Shown here: positions 53,163 through 63,570 of the stretch, piece after piece
Position numbering within the stretch: position 1 is the first letter of the stretch
Layout of the letters: each line of letters starts with the position of its first letter
Source: Paralithodes platypus
Taxonomy: Eukaryota; Arthropoda; Malacostraca; Decapoda; Lithodidae
DNA: 64,000 bases
Direction of reading: 5' to 3'
NCBI GenBank assembly: GCA_032716605.1
Contig: CM064572.1
Span: 37,712,010 to 37,776,009 of the forward strand
Translations under genes and position numbers: made by a program
The notes under the pieces: model-generated
Databases searched by the model: none
What the model was told of the DNA's origin: nothing
Seen by the model: the letters and a program-made list of their open reading frames with translations, nothing else

Positions 53163-53520
53163 CTCTCATACAGACCCGAGAGCAATGAAAGGGATAGGTT
53201 TAAGGGCTGCCTCTAATACAGACCCGAGAGCAATGAAAGGGATAGGTTTAAGGGCTGCCTCTCATACAGACCCGAGAGCAATGAAAGGGATAGGTTTAAG
53301 GGCTGCCTCTCATACAGACCCGAGAGCAATGAAAGGGATAGTTTAAGGGCTGCCTCTCATACAGACCCGAGAGCAATGAAAGGGATAGGTTTAAGGGTTG
53401 CCTCTCATACAGACCCGAGAGCAATGAAAGGGATAGGTTTAAGGGCTGCCTCTCATACAGACCCGAGAGCAATGAAAGGGATAGGTTTAAGGGCTGCCTC
53501 TCATACAGACCCGAGAGCAA
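53163..53520. repeat. 48-bp satellite, right block, about 7.5 units
   Basis: It continues the array after LINE C in the right phase. One unit lost a G (GGGATAGTTTAAGG at about 53341), which closes the frame here. Confidence 0.93.
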
Positions 53521-53604
53521 AATTCTGGGTAGGAAATTCCCTCCATACAAGGGACATCTGTTAACACAGTACGGTACCGTCAAAACCATTATCCCTACTC
53601 CTAA

Positions 53605-53815
53605 CACCACCACCAAATCATCATCACCACTATCATCCTAACTATCACCATCACAACCTCCGTTACAGCCATCCCTATCACCATCACAACCATCCCTACC
53701 GCCATCATAAGTCATCATATCACCGTCACGACCATCCCTACCATCATCACAACCATTCCGATCACCATCACAACCATTCCGATCACCATCACAACCATTC
53801 CTATCATCATCTTCC
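53605..53815. repeat. CATCAC / CCATCCC-rich degenerate repeat
   Basis: ATCACCATCACAACCATTCC is tandemly repeated at 53760-53800. The rest is looser. Similar CAT/ACC-rich sequence is at 54030-54240, 55320-55550 and 55770-55850. Confidence 0.85.
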
Positions 53816-53818
53816 TCT

Positions 53819-54030
53819 TTAACCCCTTCAGCACGATGACGTAAGTTTATCATATTCCAGTTACCATTAGATGATTTTCTTTAGCTTATAATCGTACCCT
53901 CGGACTCAAAGGGGTAAATACGATCTCAATATACCCTCTGAATAATATAGGTCCTCCTTAAACTGCATAAAATCGCCTAATTTTAGCCATAATCAAAGGC
54001 AAAAGGGCGTCATCATACTGAAGGGGTTAA
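53819..54030. mobile_element. MITE, CTTCAGTATGATGACG subfamily
   Basis: The ends TTAACCCCTTCAGCACGATG and, inverted, CATCATACTGAAGGGGTTAA. The inner words are CCAGTTACCATTAGATG and TTAGCCATAATCAAAGG. It sits inside the CAT-rich repeat. Confidence 0.85.
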
Positions 54031-54240
54031 CACCAGTACCCTCAAAATCATTATCTCCATTACTAACACCACCACCAATACCATTATCCCCACTAACACC
54101 ACCACCATCAGTACCACCAAATCCTCATCACCACTATCATCCTTACTACCTGTCACCACCATCAACACAACCACATATAAAACCATCACAACCCTCCCTA
54201 TCAGCATCTGCACCATCCCTACCACCATCTTCCCCATTAA
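54030..54240. repeat. CAT/ACC-rich degenerate repeat
   Basis: Continuation of the repeat interrupted by the MITE at 53819. Confidence 0.75.
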
Positions 54241-54344
54241 ATGAAGCAAGGAAATAGCAGAAAAAAAGGGTAAATACAGAACAATAAACAAACTGGACTG
54301 AAGAACTAAGAAACAGGATAAGTACAGTACAGAATAATAAGCTG

Positions 54345-54475
54345 AACTGAATAACCAACTCTCTCTCTCACTCTCATAAAGGACCTACAACACAAAATCG
54401 TGGAATATGAAAACAGTCCCACACAGAAGAGAGAACGCCAGAATTGTTGTTTCTAGCCTCGTCCTCCTACTTTCT
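54345..54475 (+). repeat. Dispersed repeat, partner at 55880-56030
   Basis: It shares GCTGAACT, ACCTCTCTCTCATAAAGGAC-like sequence, ATCGTGGAATATGAAAACA and ATTGTTGTTTCTA, in order, with 55880-56030. Both follow CAT-rich sequence, so a local duplication of about 1.5 kb spacing is likely. Confidence 0.7.
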
Positions 54476-54639
54476 CAACCAATACCACCAACATTACCAC
54501 CAATATTGCCGAAATTAAGGGGAGGCAGTTGGTTTTACGAGTCCTCCTCCTCCCTCATGTTTAGCCCTATTAGTTATGAGATTTCAAGACATTCGCCCAA
54601 TTAGTTTGGCGATATACAGACCTTTTGCCCCATTTTTGT

Positions 54640-54845
54640 TGCTAATATTAAGAGCTTTCGTGTCATTTAGCGGTCGATTTTTTTCCTTACGAGCGATAGT
54701 GAGCCTGTATTTAGAGAGGAATCAGCCTTCGGCCGGGACATGTTTCTACCGTAAAATGTACACATTTATATCATTGTGGGTGTTTTTTAAAAAGATTTAT
54801 GGAGGTTTAGCTAGCAAAATAAACCCCCTCTTTAGACCATTGATC
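54640..54845 (-). repeat. Dispersed repeat family 3, reverse copy
   Basis: It carries the reverse complement of the family blocks: CTTTCGTGTCATTTA, TTTTTTTCCTTACGAGCGAT, TCGGCCGGGACATGTTTC and AAATGTACACATT. See 12464. Confidence 0.65.
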
Positions 54846-54912
54846 CGAACCAGTAAATTACGCTGCACAATACCGTCTGAGCTCCCTTAACACCACTATC
54901 CTCACTACTATA

Positions 54913-55059
54913 CCCTGTTCCAAATAGATAGGCCAGCAATCGTAAACCCTAACCTCTGTAACCTAAAAAGGGCTGGAGCAAGTGGGCTGTAAATGTCCAC
55001 ACATATTCCCTGGTTGACCCTTCCCAAATGGTAGAAATATTAGCTCGGTTAGTCTAGTC

Positions 55060-55093
<34 letters not shown>

Positions 55094-55313
55094 CTATATT
55101 CCAACTACTCCCTCTCGGGCATAGGCTGAGAGCCTGTACATTCCACCGCTCAACACGGTGAAGCCCGTGAGGTCTTGTTCCAGTCTGGGGAGTGAGACAT
55201 GTGAAGCAACCATCATGGCTCGAAGCAGCTCCATCTCTGAAGCGGCCGGTTGCTTATGAGTTATAGAGGTTAATGTTCAAGAGTGTTGGCCTACTTAATT
55301 ATTTGGAACAGGG
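54913..55313. mobile_element. TA-flanked MITE (CCCTGTTCCAAAT family) split by a SINE
   Basis: The ends CCCTGTTCCAAATA and, inverted, ATTATTTGGAACAGGG are flanked by TA. The inner parts TAACCTCTGTAACC, GGGCTGGAGCAAGTGG and TAGAGGTTA correspond to the intact relative at 55551-55758. The SINE at 55061-55255 interrupts the right half. Confidence 0.8.
55061..55255 (-). mobile_element. SINE, copy 2, with a 30-nt A tail
   Basis: Minus-strand copy of the SINE at 18641. The A tail appears as about 34 T at 55061-55093. The body keeps GACTGGAACAAGACCTCACG and GAGAGGGAGTAGTTGGAATA. The long pure tail suggests a recent insertion. Confidence 0.85.
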
Positions 55314-55550
55314 TATAACACCCCCGTCATCAGTATCATCCTTATCACCACCATAAACACCATCTTCCCCATCACCACTAACTACCATCATCATTATCAC
55401 TACTACTGTCACAACCATTCCTACCCATCAGGACAACTAGACAACTATCCATACCACCATTAATACCACATCACCATTGCAAAACAAACGTCCCTATCAC
55501 ACAACTTACATCAACAAAATCCACAAGCCACCACCATCATCACTACTATA

Positions 55551-55758
55551 GTCCGTTCATTCAAGGTTGGGCAGAAATCGTAACTTCTAACCTCTGTAAC
55601 TCACAAATGGCTAGAGCAAATGAGCTGTCAATTTAGATATACATTCCCTGACCAAGTCTTCCTATTTGGTAGACAAGTTAGTAGCTTGATTACTTTAGTT
55701 CTTTTTTAGTTACCGAGGTTAGAGGTTACCATTTCTGCCCAACCTAGAATGAACAGAC
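55551..55758. mobile_element. TA-flanked MITE, intact copy
   Basis: The ends GTCCGTTCATTCAAGGTTGG and, inverted, CCAACCTAGAATGAACAGAC are flanked by TA. The next inner pair, GGCAGAAATCGTAACTTCTA / TAGAGGTTACCATTTCTGCC, is also inverted. The length of 208 bp and TA duplication suggest a Tc1/mariner-type non-autonomous element. Confidence 0.85.
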
Positions 55759-55879
55759 TATAACATAGCTGTCACACACACACACCAATCACATCACTAT
55801 TTACAACCAACACCACTATCATCACCATTCCCACAAGAGCAGGCAAGTAGATAATGGAATCAAAAGGATAAAGAACAAT

Positions 55880-56030
55880 GAACATGCTGAACTAAAGAAC
55901 CCACCAGTCTCTACACCTCTCTCTCATAAAGGACCAAGAACACAAGATCGTGGAATATGAAAACAACCTCACCCACAAGAGAGGGAGGGAGCCACGATTG
56001 TTGTTTCTACCCTCTCCTTCTACTGTCCTG
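55880..56030 (+). repeat. Dispersed repeat, partner of 54345-54475
   Basis: See 54345. Here the order is CATGCTGAACTAAAGAACCC, TCTCTCATAAAGGACCAAGA, ATCGTGGAATATGAAAACAA and CGATTGTTGTTTCTACCCTC. Confidence 0.7.
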
Positions 56031-56059
56031 ACCACCACCATCATCACAACCACCTAAAA

Positions 56060-56215
56060 TAACAGGGTTTTGCTATCGCTTCCCACGAAAAAATCGACAC
56101 CTAAATGGCATGAAAGGTCCTAATATTGACAAAGAATGGGCAAAATGTCTTACAATCGCCAAACTAATGGAACGAACGTCTTAAAATCTCAAAACCTAAT
56201 GGGACTATACTTGAG
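56060..56215 (+). repeat. Dispersed repeat family 3, 3' part
   Basis: It has GCTATCGCTTCCCACGAAAA, CACCTAAATGGCATGAAAGG, TATTGACAAAGAATGGG, ATCGCCAAACTAATGG and AATCTCAAAACCTAATGGG, as in the 3' half at 15790-15930. Confidence 0.7.
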
Positions 56216-56389
56216 GGAGAAAAATCAACTACCTCCCCCTTAGGCACCCCACCCAACCGACCAACCCACCGGCCCTCAACGTGAAGCCCTGAGACAACCC
56301 GGCCCCATGAAAACACTTGAGGGGGCCGCAGAATCACTACCGGAATTTTGACTTCAAACACTAGTTCATAGTTATTATTATTATTACGG

Positions 56390-56870
56390 TCTGTCTCCTC
56401 TCTCCCTTGTTCTCCTCCTCTCCTTCCTTCTCGTCCTCCACTCCATCGGTTCTTGGTTCTCTCTCATCTCTCCCTCCTTCTCCTTGTCCTCCTCTTCCAC
56501 TCCATCTATTCTTCGTTCTTTCCCTTATCTCCCCTTTTCCCCTCCTTCGTATTCTCTTGGAGCTCTGTCATCTCTCCCTTCTCCTCCTCCCTTTCCACTC
56601 CTTCCTCTTTTCTTGGTTCTCTCTCTTACCTCCCTTCTCTTCTTCCATGGTTCTAGGTCTGTTCATTCTGCTATCCATTGTTATATCATCTATCTTTTAA
56701 TCACTACGGGAATTTTGACTTCAGAGGGATTTCATACTATCTCTCCTCTCCTCGACCTAACTTTGTTATTATGTATCTCCATTTTAATATATCTCTCTCT
56801 CTCTCCTCCTTCTTCATTCCTTCTCTTCCTCCTTTCCCTGTTTCTCGTCCTCCACTCCTTCCTTCGTTGG
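56390..56870. repeat. Pyrimidine-rich tract
   Basis: TCTTGGTTCTCTCTCATCTC-like phrases recur about every 60 bp. The plus-strand ORFs are low complexity. Confidence 0.8.
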
Positions 56871-57054
56871 GGGCCGTGATACTCTCTCTCTCTCTCTCTG
56901 GTTGTCTTGGAGGGCTTTTGGTTAATGATCTTTGTCTGGAGTCTTTAATTTATTTTATTTTCCCTTTGCTTGCCTTCCCTAGCCGCCAGTCAATGTGAGT
57001 ATGTGTATGTGTGAGCGTACGTGTGTGTTTTTAGGTCCTTGTTTTCTATATGTA

Positions 57055-57180
57055 TGAAGGAGGCAAGGAAGCTGCCTGTATCGAATCCCCCCCACAGTGG
57101 GAACCCCACCTCCGAAAGTTGAAAGAGTAATAAAGCGCCGAATTCAAGGCACGTTAGAGTCAAAATATCATCATGTGTGT
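57055..57180 (+). repeat. Dispersed repeat, partner of 8950-9065
   Basis: See 8950. Here: GCTGCCTGTATCGAATCCCC, GAAAGTTGAAAGAGTAATAA and CGAATTCAAGGCACGTTAGA. Confidence 0.65.
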
Positions 57181-57404
57181 ATGTATGTATGAATGTATCT
57201 GTGTGTACATGTATACGACCCCGCTCTAGTATCAGTACGAACATGTAAGTAACTCAGGTAACGGAAGGCTCACCACCAATCGCAACAAGTTATAATTGAT
57301 TGTCAGTTATCAGGTTCCTACAAAACACCTCTCCAATGGTACGGCTTTTGGGAGGCTTAGGGGGATTCATTGTTGGTACGGAAATAATGAGAGTGAGGGA
57401 GGGA

Positions 57405-57496
57405 GTTTGTGTGAGTGTGAGTGTGAGTGTGTGTGTGTGAGAGCGAGAGAGAGTGAGTGAGTTAGTGAGAGTAAGAGTGTGTGTCTGTATAATAGA

Positions 57497-57534
<38 letters not shown>

Positions 57535-58345
57535 CAGAGGAGGAAAGACAGGAAAGGAGAACAAAAAAACATAGGAATGAAAGCAGGGAATAGGAGGAGG
57601 AACAAGGAAGGAGAGAAGAGGGGTACAAAATGACAGAAAGGAGAGAAGTCAGGAAAGGAAAGGAAGAAAGAAAGGAGAGGCACGAAAGAAGGATAGAAGC
57701 AAGAGAAGAAGTGGAGGAGGAAAGGGAGGAAGGAAAGAAAGAAAGAAAGGGAAGAGCAGGGATAGGAGAAGAGAAAAGAGGAAGGAGAGAAAGAAAGGAT
57801 AGCAGAAACAAGAGAAGGAGTGGAGGAGGGAAGGAAAGAAAGAAAGGATAGAGCAGGGATGGGAGGAGAGAAGACAAGGAGAAGAACAAAGCAAGGATAG
57901 AAGCAAGAGAAGGAGTGGAGGAGGGAAGGAAGGAGAGAAAGAAAGAAAATAGCAGGGATAGGACTAGGAGGAGCGAAGGGAGGAAGGAGAGAAAGAAAGA
58001 AAAGAGCAGGTATAGTAGGAGAGAAGACAAGAAGGAGAGTAGAAAGAAATGAGAAGCACAAAGGAAGGATAGAAGAAAGAGAAGGAGTGGAGGAGAAAAG
58101 GGAGGAATGAAAGAAAGAAAGAAAGGATAGAGCAGGGCTACGAGAAGAGAAATGAGGAAGGGGATAAAGAAAGGAGAAGCACAAAGGAAGGATAAAAGCA
58201 AAATAAGGAATGGAGGAGGGAAGGGAGGAAGGAGAGAAAGAAAGAAAGGAAAGAGCAGGAATAGGAGGAGCGAAGGGAGGAAGGAGAAAGAAAGAAAGGA
58301 AAAACACAAAGCAAGTATAGATGCAAAAGGAGTGGAGGAGGAAAG
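57405..58345. repeat. GT/GA arrays followed by an 800-bp polypurine tract
   Basis: From 57535 the sequence is nearly pure purine. The phrases AGCAGGGATAGGAG, GAAGCAAGAGAAGGAGTGG and AGGAGGGAAGGAAGGAGAGA recur at roughly 60-130 bp. The minus-strand 355- and 312-codon ORFs are frames of this repeat. Long polypurine can form triplex DNA. Confidence 0.88.
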
Positions 58346-58561
58346 GGATGAAGTCACGTGATCCTCCTACCACCACCACCACCACCACATCCACCATCAC
58401 TCATCAGCCAGACTCCTGCCATTGGTCCCTTATGTCGCCCCCGCAACCAATCACCGCCGGCCAGCCTCTCACTCAAGCGGGTTCACCACTGCTTGACATC
58501 CCGCCCGCCCAGATTTATTTTTTACAAGAATATTCGCGCTTTCACAATTTACACGCTTTTA

Positions 58562-58695
58562 TTAACCCTTTAATCCCTGCAGCACCATGACGCCTTGTTA
58601 CCTATTATTATTAGTATTATTATTATTATTAGTATTATTCTGGCTAGCATTAGATAATTTTATGCAGCTTTATAAGGACCTAAGAATCATGTCAG
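58562..58695. mobile_element. Left part of an ACCCC-type MITE
   Basis: TTAACCCTTTAATCCCTGCA, TTCTGGCTAGCATTAGATAA and TTTTATGCAGCTTTATAAGG are family words. The copy is cut off by the 33-bp minisatellite. Confidence 0.6.
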
Positions 58696-58699
58696 AATA

Positions 58700-59494
58700 A
58701 ATTAGTGCTAGTGTATACATGATTGCTTAACTGATTAGTGCTAGTGTATACATGATTGCTTAACTGATTAGTGCTAGTGTATACATGATTGCTTAACTGA
58801 TTAGTGCTAGTGTATACATGATTGCTTAACTGATTAGTGCTAGTGTATACATGATTGCTTAACTGATTAGTGCTAGTGTATACATGATTGCTTAACTGAT
58901 TAGTGCTAGTGTATACATGATTGCTTAACTGATTAGTGCTAGTGTATACATGATTGCTTAACTGATTAGTGCTAGTGTATACATGATTGCTTAACTGATT
59001 AGTGCTAGTGTATACATGACTTAACTGATTAGTGCTAGTGTATACATGATGCTTAACTGATTAGTGCTAGTGTATACATGATGCTTAACGATTAGTATAC
59101 ATGATTGCTTAACTGATTAGTGCTTGTATACATGATTGCACTGATTAGTGCTAGTGTATACATATTGCTTAACTGATTAGTGCTAGTGGCGATTGCTTAA
59201 CTGATTAGTGCTAGTGTATACATGATTGCTTAACTGATTAGTGCTAGTGTATACATGATTGCTTAACTGATTAGTGCTAGTGTATACATGATTGCTTAAC
59301 TGATTAGTGGTGTATACATGATGCTTAACTGATTAGTGCTAGTGTATACATGATTGCTTAACTGATTACTAGTGTATACATGATTGCTTAACTGATTAGT
59401 GCTAGTGTATACATGATTGCTTAACTGATTAGTGCTAGTGTATACATGATTGCTTAACTGATTAGTGCTAGTGTATACATGATTGCTTAACTGA
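58700..59494. repeat. 33-bp minisatellite, about 24 units
   Basis: The unit is ATTAGTGCTAGTGTATACAT followed by GATTGCTTAACTG. Both ends of the array are regular, while several units in the middle (59020-59330) have internal deletions of 2-10 bp. Confidence 0.95.
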
Positions 59495-59695
59495 TTAATC
59501 CCTTCTGTACCGGTGACGTCATTATAACTTTATGCTGGCTACCATTAGACGATTTTATTCAGTTTAAAAAGGGCCTTCAGCAATTAAGTCTTCGAACTAT
59601 CTCACTTAACCATAGAACCTTCTTAAGCTGCACAAAATCCTCTAAATATAGCTAGAATGATATTAAAAAGACATCGCCGGTGCAGAAGGGGTTAA
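59495..59695. mobile_element. ACCCCTTCTGTACCGG MITE copy after the minisatellite
   Basis: The ends TTAATCCCTTCTGTACCGGT and, inverted, GCCGGTGCAGAAGGGGTTAA. The left TTAA is shared with the last minisatellite unit (CTGATTAAT). Confidence 0.85.
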
Positions 59696-59699
59696 CAGG

Positions 59700-60560
59700 A
59701 TAATGACAGGCAATATTATTTGTCTTTCACACACACACACAAACACACCACATACACTTATTTTCTCTATACATCAATTACCATTGTAAAAGATAATGAC
59801 AGGCATTATTCTTAGTCTTTCGCACACACATTTTCTTTAGTAGTATTCGTTCAATAACCTAATAGATCTTAATATAATTTCCTTTGGACTAAGCTCCATG
59901 GCAGCACTTCCTTCTCACATCTTTCCCACATTATCTCCGAAATACTGTTGCAACACTTGGAACAGCAGTGTTTTGGAGGGCAAGTAACCTCGAGGGGTCG
60001 CATGACCTGTTGCTGCTTGTTTTCCTTTGTACTCTTTTGTACAAGCACACACACACAGTTTTTCCTATCCATCAATTACCATTCTCAAAGTGTCGGTAAG
60101 ATGTCAGAATAATGGTGGCTGCGAATAAGATGGCAGGGAGGGTATAAATAAATCACAGAGGGCAACCACCACCACCACCACCACCACTGAGAGAGCCATC
60201 ATTAGAGAGACTCACAAGATAATGGTGGTGGTGGTGGGATAAGCCTTTACAACGGCACCTCATATCTACATTCTACTATTCTTCTGAAGAGTGTAGAGAG
60301 GGGAGAAGGGGTGTTGGAGAGAGAGGAAGCTGTTGGAGTGGCTTTGTTATGCGTGTTATAAGATGGTGGTGGTGGTGGTGGGAGGAGCCATCTTGTTTCC
60401 ACGTCAGTGCTTGCCGGGGTGGGTTTTGTGGCCTTGTTTGCGTTTGATCGCTCCATCTCTCTCTCTCTATTTCTTCTGCCTGTCTATGTACTTGCTTGCT
60501 ATCGTGCTCTCTCTTATATACATATATATACTGCATACATATACCCAATCAATAAAGCAA
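59700..60560. other. No gene seen; CACCAC and GTGGTG patches
   Basis: It contains (CAC)n at 60166-60187, and GGTGGTGGTGGTGG at 60224 and 60366, which could pair. Two phrases (AGGATAATGACAGGCAATATT and AAGATAATGACAGGCATTATT) recur at about 59697 and 59788. ORFs are short and unconvincing. Confidence 0.5.
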
Positions 60561-60574
60561 TTAATCAAACCAAC

Positions 60575-60633
60575 AATATATATATATATATATATATATA
60601 CAGTATATATATATATATTATATATATATACAG

Positions 60634-60668
<35 letters not shown>

Positions 60669-60690
60669 GTAAATATATATATATACTGTA
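60575..60690. repeat. (AT)n array with CAGTA / ACTGTA interruptions
   Basis: The same form as 5091-5254 and 26690-26715. Confidence 0.95.
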
Positions 60691-60699
60691 TATGTGTGA

Positions 60700-61230
60700 A
60701 CACACGTAAATAAAGCAATTAATCTAACCAATAAATAATCAATCTATCTACCTATCTATCAATACTTATTTATATCAATCAATCAATCTTTCCATATATA
60801 TATCTGTACCAAAACAAAACACAACTTAATCCCCCCCCAAAAAAAAATAAAAAATAAAATAAAAAATAAAAAACACCACCAGCTCTAACAATTCATTAAA
60901 TCCATTCAGGCAAAAACACATTCAGTCAATCAATCAATAAATATATATATATCCATCTATCTATACCAAAACAAAAAACACACAACTTATGTTCCACTTT
61001 TGTCTGCTCCCTTCATCCAATCAATCAATCAATACATCCATCCATCCATCCATCAACCAATCTATCTATCTGTAGCAAAACAAAACCCACAACTTATTCT
61101 CCACCTTTCCTCCACTAACGATTCAGGCCGCACTGTAGTAAAGTATTTAGAGTTTAGAGTTAGGCTGACAGGGCAATCAATCAATAAATCTTTCCATCTA
61201 TCTATACACAAAAATCAATTAATCTATCTG
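60700..61230. repeat. TCAA / TCTA degenerate repeat with a recurring long unit
   Basis: A long unit, (TCAA)n then (TCTA or TCCA)n then a CAAAACAAAACACA-like block and CACAACTTA, recurs about four times at 70-150 bp spacing. Confidence 0.8.
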
Positions 61231-61418
61231 AAATACAGGGAAAACGAGAAGACGACAGAAGCCCCCAGGAAACAACACCAAACCAAAACACGAACATCAG
61301 ACCAGAGGAGACGCACCAGCACCCAACCGAGACGAGACGGGAAAGAAACAAAGAACTCCTCCCCTTCGAGATCATCCCCAAACCAAGGTCACCACCTCCA
61401 AAATAAGGAAGTTACTAC

Positions 61419-61646
61419 CTCATCAACCAGCCCAGACAACTCACCCCAAAATGGCCGACTCCAAGCACCAACCTCCAACCTCCCGAAGGGTTGTGTATTC
61501 CCAACCCTTCTCCAAGGTTGTGCGTCCTCAACCTCATCAACCAGCCCGGACAACTCGCCCCAAAATGGCCGACTCCAAGCATCAACCTCCAACCTCCCGA
61601 AGGGTTGTGTATTCCCAACCCTTCTCCAAGGTTGTGCGTCCTCAAC
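61419..61646. repeat. 114-bp direct tandem duplication
   Basis: Copies 61419-61532 and 61533-61646 start CTCATCAACCAGCCC and end TTGTGCGTCCTCAAC, with very few differences. 114 is a multiple of three, which keeps the plus ORF 61000-61776 open. I do not recognise that ORF and its composition (Thr, Ser, Pro, Gln) is simple. Confidence 0.9.
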
Positions 61647-61799
61647 CTTTCTAGACCCAACCCCTCCACCACACTTCACAGGTACACATCTTTTTTTAAC
61701 TCACAGCCTTCTAATATACAAACCACATTTCTTTCCTCCCTACCACTTCTTGAACCCCCAACTAAGTATGTTTTAATGATGTAAACCCCATACCCCTTT

Positions 61800-63570
61800 T
61801 TATGACGTAAGCTATAATGCCGGGTTGTGTGCATGTTCACTGTGACTGTTGTAATTACCGTTGTATTAAATTGCATGTGCGTTTGGCTGCAGCTCAAACT
61901 TAACTACAACCGCCACAGACAACATACCTGCAGACCATGTATTATTGATTAATGAATATGTTTATCTTTAACTATAACAACCCCTCAAGAAAAGATAAGA
62001 GGAAAGACACCTCTTAGCTCTCTGTATTATGAGGGGTATAGGTATATAAACTATGCCAATTATTGTGTTGATTTATGTTATTACCATTTTTATTGTTACT
62101 TTTGTTGACATATTAACCCCGCATACTGACTGACCTACTAACCTTAGACTAGTAAGAAAACCATCACCTCGCGCGATATTTTTCCCTAACCTTTGCATTA
62201 CATAATCCAGCATGCCTTTTTCTTTCTAGTTTTTTCCTTCCACACGTCTTCTACACGCCTCGTCAGACACTACCTTCTCGGACTACAGTTCACATGGCTC
62301 TATCCTTTTCCCGTTGCAACCAGGCGGTGTGCCAACTGTGCATGAATAGATGATGACCTCACCACACAACGGAAGCGCCAATGCCTTGCGTCGTGTGTTT
62401 GCCTCAGGTGCGTGACGAACCCAGTCTATCACCATGATAATGATAATTGCACTGCCGCCTGATTACGCCTGCCCTACTTTGTTGACCACTATCTTGTCTG
62501 TAATTTTCCTCTCTCTTGATTTTCTCTCACCTTGTCCACATGTAGCCTACGTGGGTATTTCCAGCCTGACCCAGGTGGCCCGACAATAGCAAACCAATTA
62601 ACTCGGAGACCCAGCCGCCGAGTCCGTGTCATGTCATGGAGGGACACCTGCTTCCCCCCCTCCTAGACCCCGCCATACGGGACCACTGGGGCGCCCGCGG
62701 TTAGCAACCACCTGTGTACGCATGCAGGCACATCTGAGGTATTACAGGACTTGTCAATTAAGATCACCAAGGCCTACAGGCACGAGAGAACTGTTCACTT
62801 CTTTTCCCCTCTTTTCCTTCCTACCTAAAAGTAACTACTTATAAGAAGTCGGACAATTAGCCAGCTGACCCTTCTGGGCGAGGTGCTCCGCCCCCAGCTC
62901 CATGGACAACAAAATATGACAGGGGCCTCTTGCCACACTTGCTATTATTTATTCTTATATATTTGGTGTGTGAACTAACACTATTATCTACTCCAGAGCA
63001 TTGGGAACGAGGGGCCAAATTACCAGACAATGACTCCACAGCTCCTACACAGCTGCCCCCCCCCTCCCCCCCCCCCTGAATATGAGGGGGCCACCCCAGC
63101 CAAGGCAACACCCGCCTCCACTATCTTGCCAACTTGAAGAGCCTGTTAGCTCCAGCCCCGGAAGTTATGCATCCGCCTCCTCTCCACCCCCTGTAGTGGG
63201 CCCCCCTGTGGGGCTGCCCTTAGCAGACAAAGTTTTCCCTGCCCGGGACCCAACCATCCAGCAATGACAAAAATCACCAGCCCCTGGCCCCGGCAACACC
63301 GGGCCACCCTGCTATATAAACCCCAAGAGGAGGAGAGAAGAACTAAGTACAAATATCGCTTTTTGACGAACGGCACCCCGCTCTGCTTGAAGACTGTTTC
63401 TACTCGCCAACCAGATTGCTGATAGACGACCGGCACCCCGAAATCTTCATAACATCTGCGACGTTGATATTATTTTTCTGGATCTTTATTAATCGTGGCA
63501 ACCCGCCGATTAATATAGAGACCTGTGATTAATAGATATCTACATACATAAGTGATTAAGGATTCATTGT
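61800..63570 (+). mobile_element. Possible 5' LTR of another retrotransposon at the right edge
   Basis: This stretch is GC-richer than its surroundings and has no long ORF. It has a TATA box (63313) followed by about 250 bp and then TTGTTGGCGACTCCTCTGCC at 63567-63586. The latter resembles the TGGCGAC primer site of the Gypsy element at 1558. Such an order (U3, TATA, R-U5, primer site) fits an LTR. The 5' limit is unknown and no second LTR is in the window, so this remains tentative. Confidence 0.35.
63313..63345 (+). promoter_or_regulatory. TATA-box candidate of the right-edge LTR
   Basis: GCTATATAAACCCC with GC-rich upstream sequence. The expected start about 31 bp on falls in GAAGAACTAAGTAC, without a clear TCAGT initiator. 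Confidence 0.4.

Noticed and set aside
57290..58400. Minus ORFs of 355 and 312 codons
   Set aside because: They lie on an 800-bp polypurine repeat and have only Ser, Leu, Phe and Pro. No domain.
58700..59494. CRISPR-like array
   Set aside because: Direct head-to-tail 33-bp units without spacers.
61000..61776. 258-codon plus ORF as a gene
   Set aside because: It is kept open by a 114-bp tandem duplication and simple TCAA repeats. No recognisable domain.
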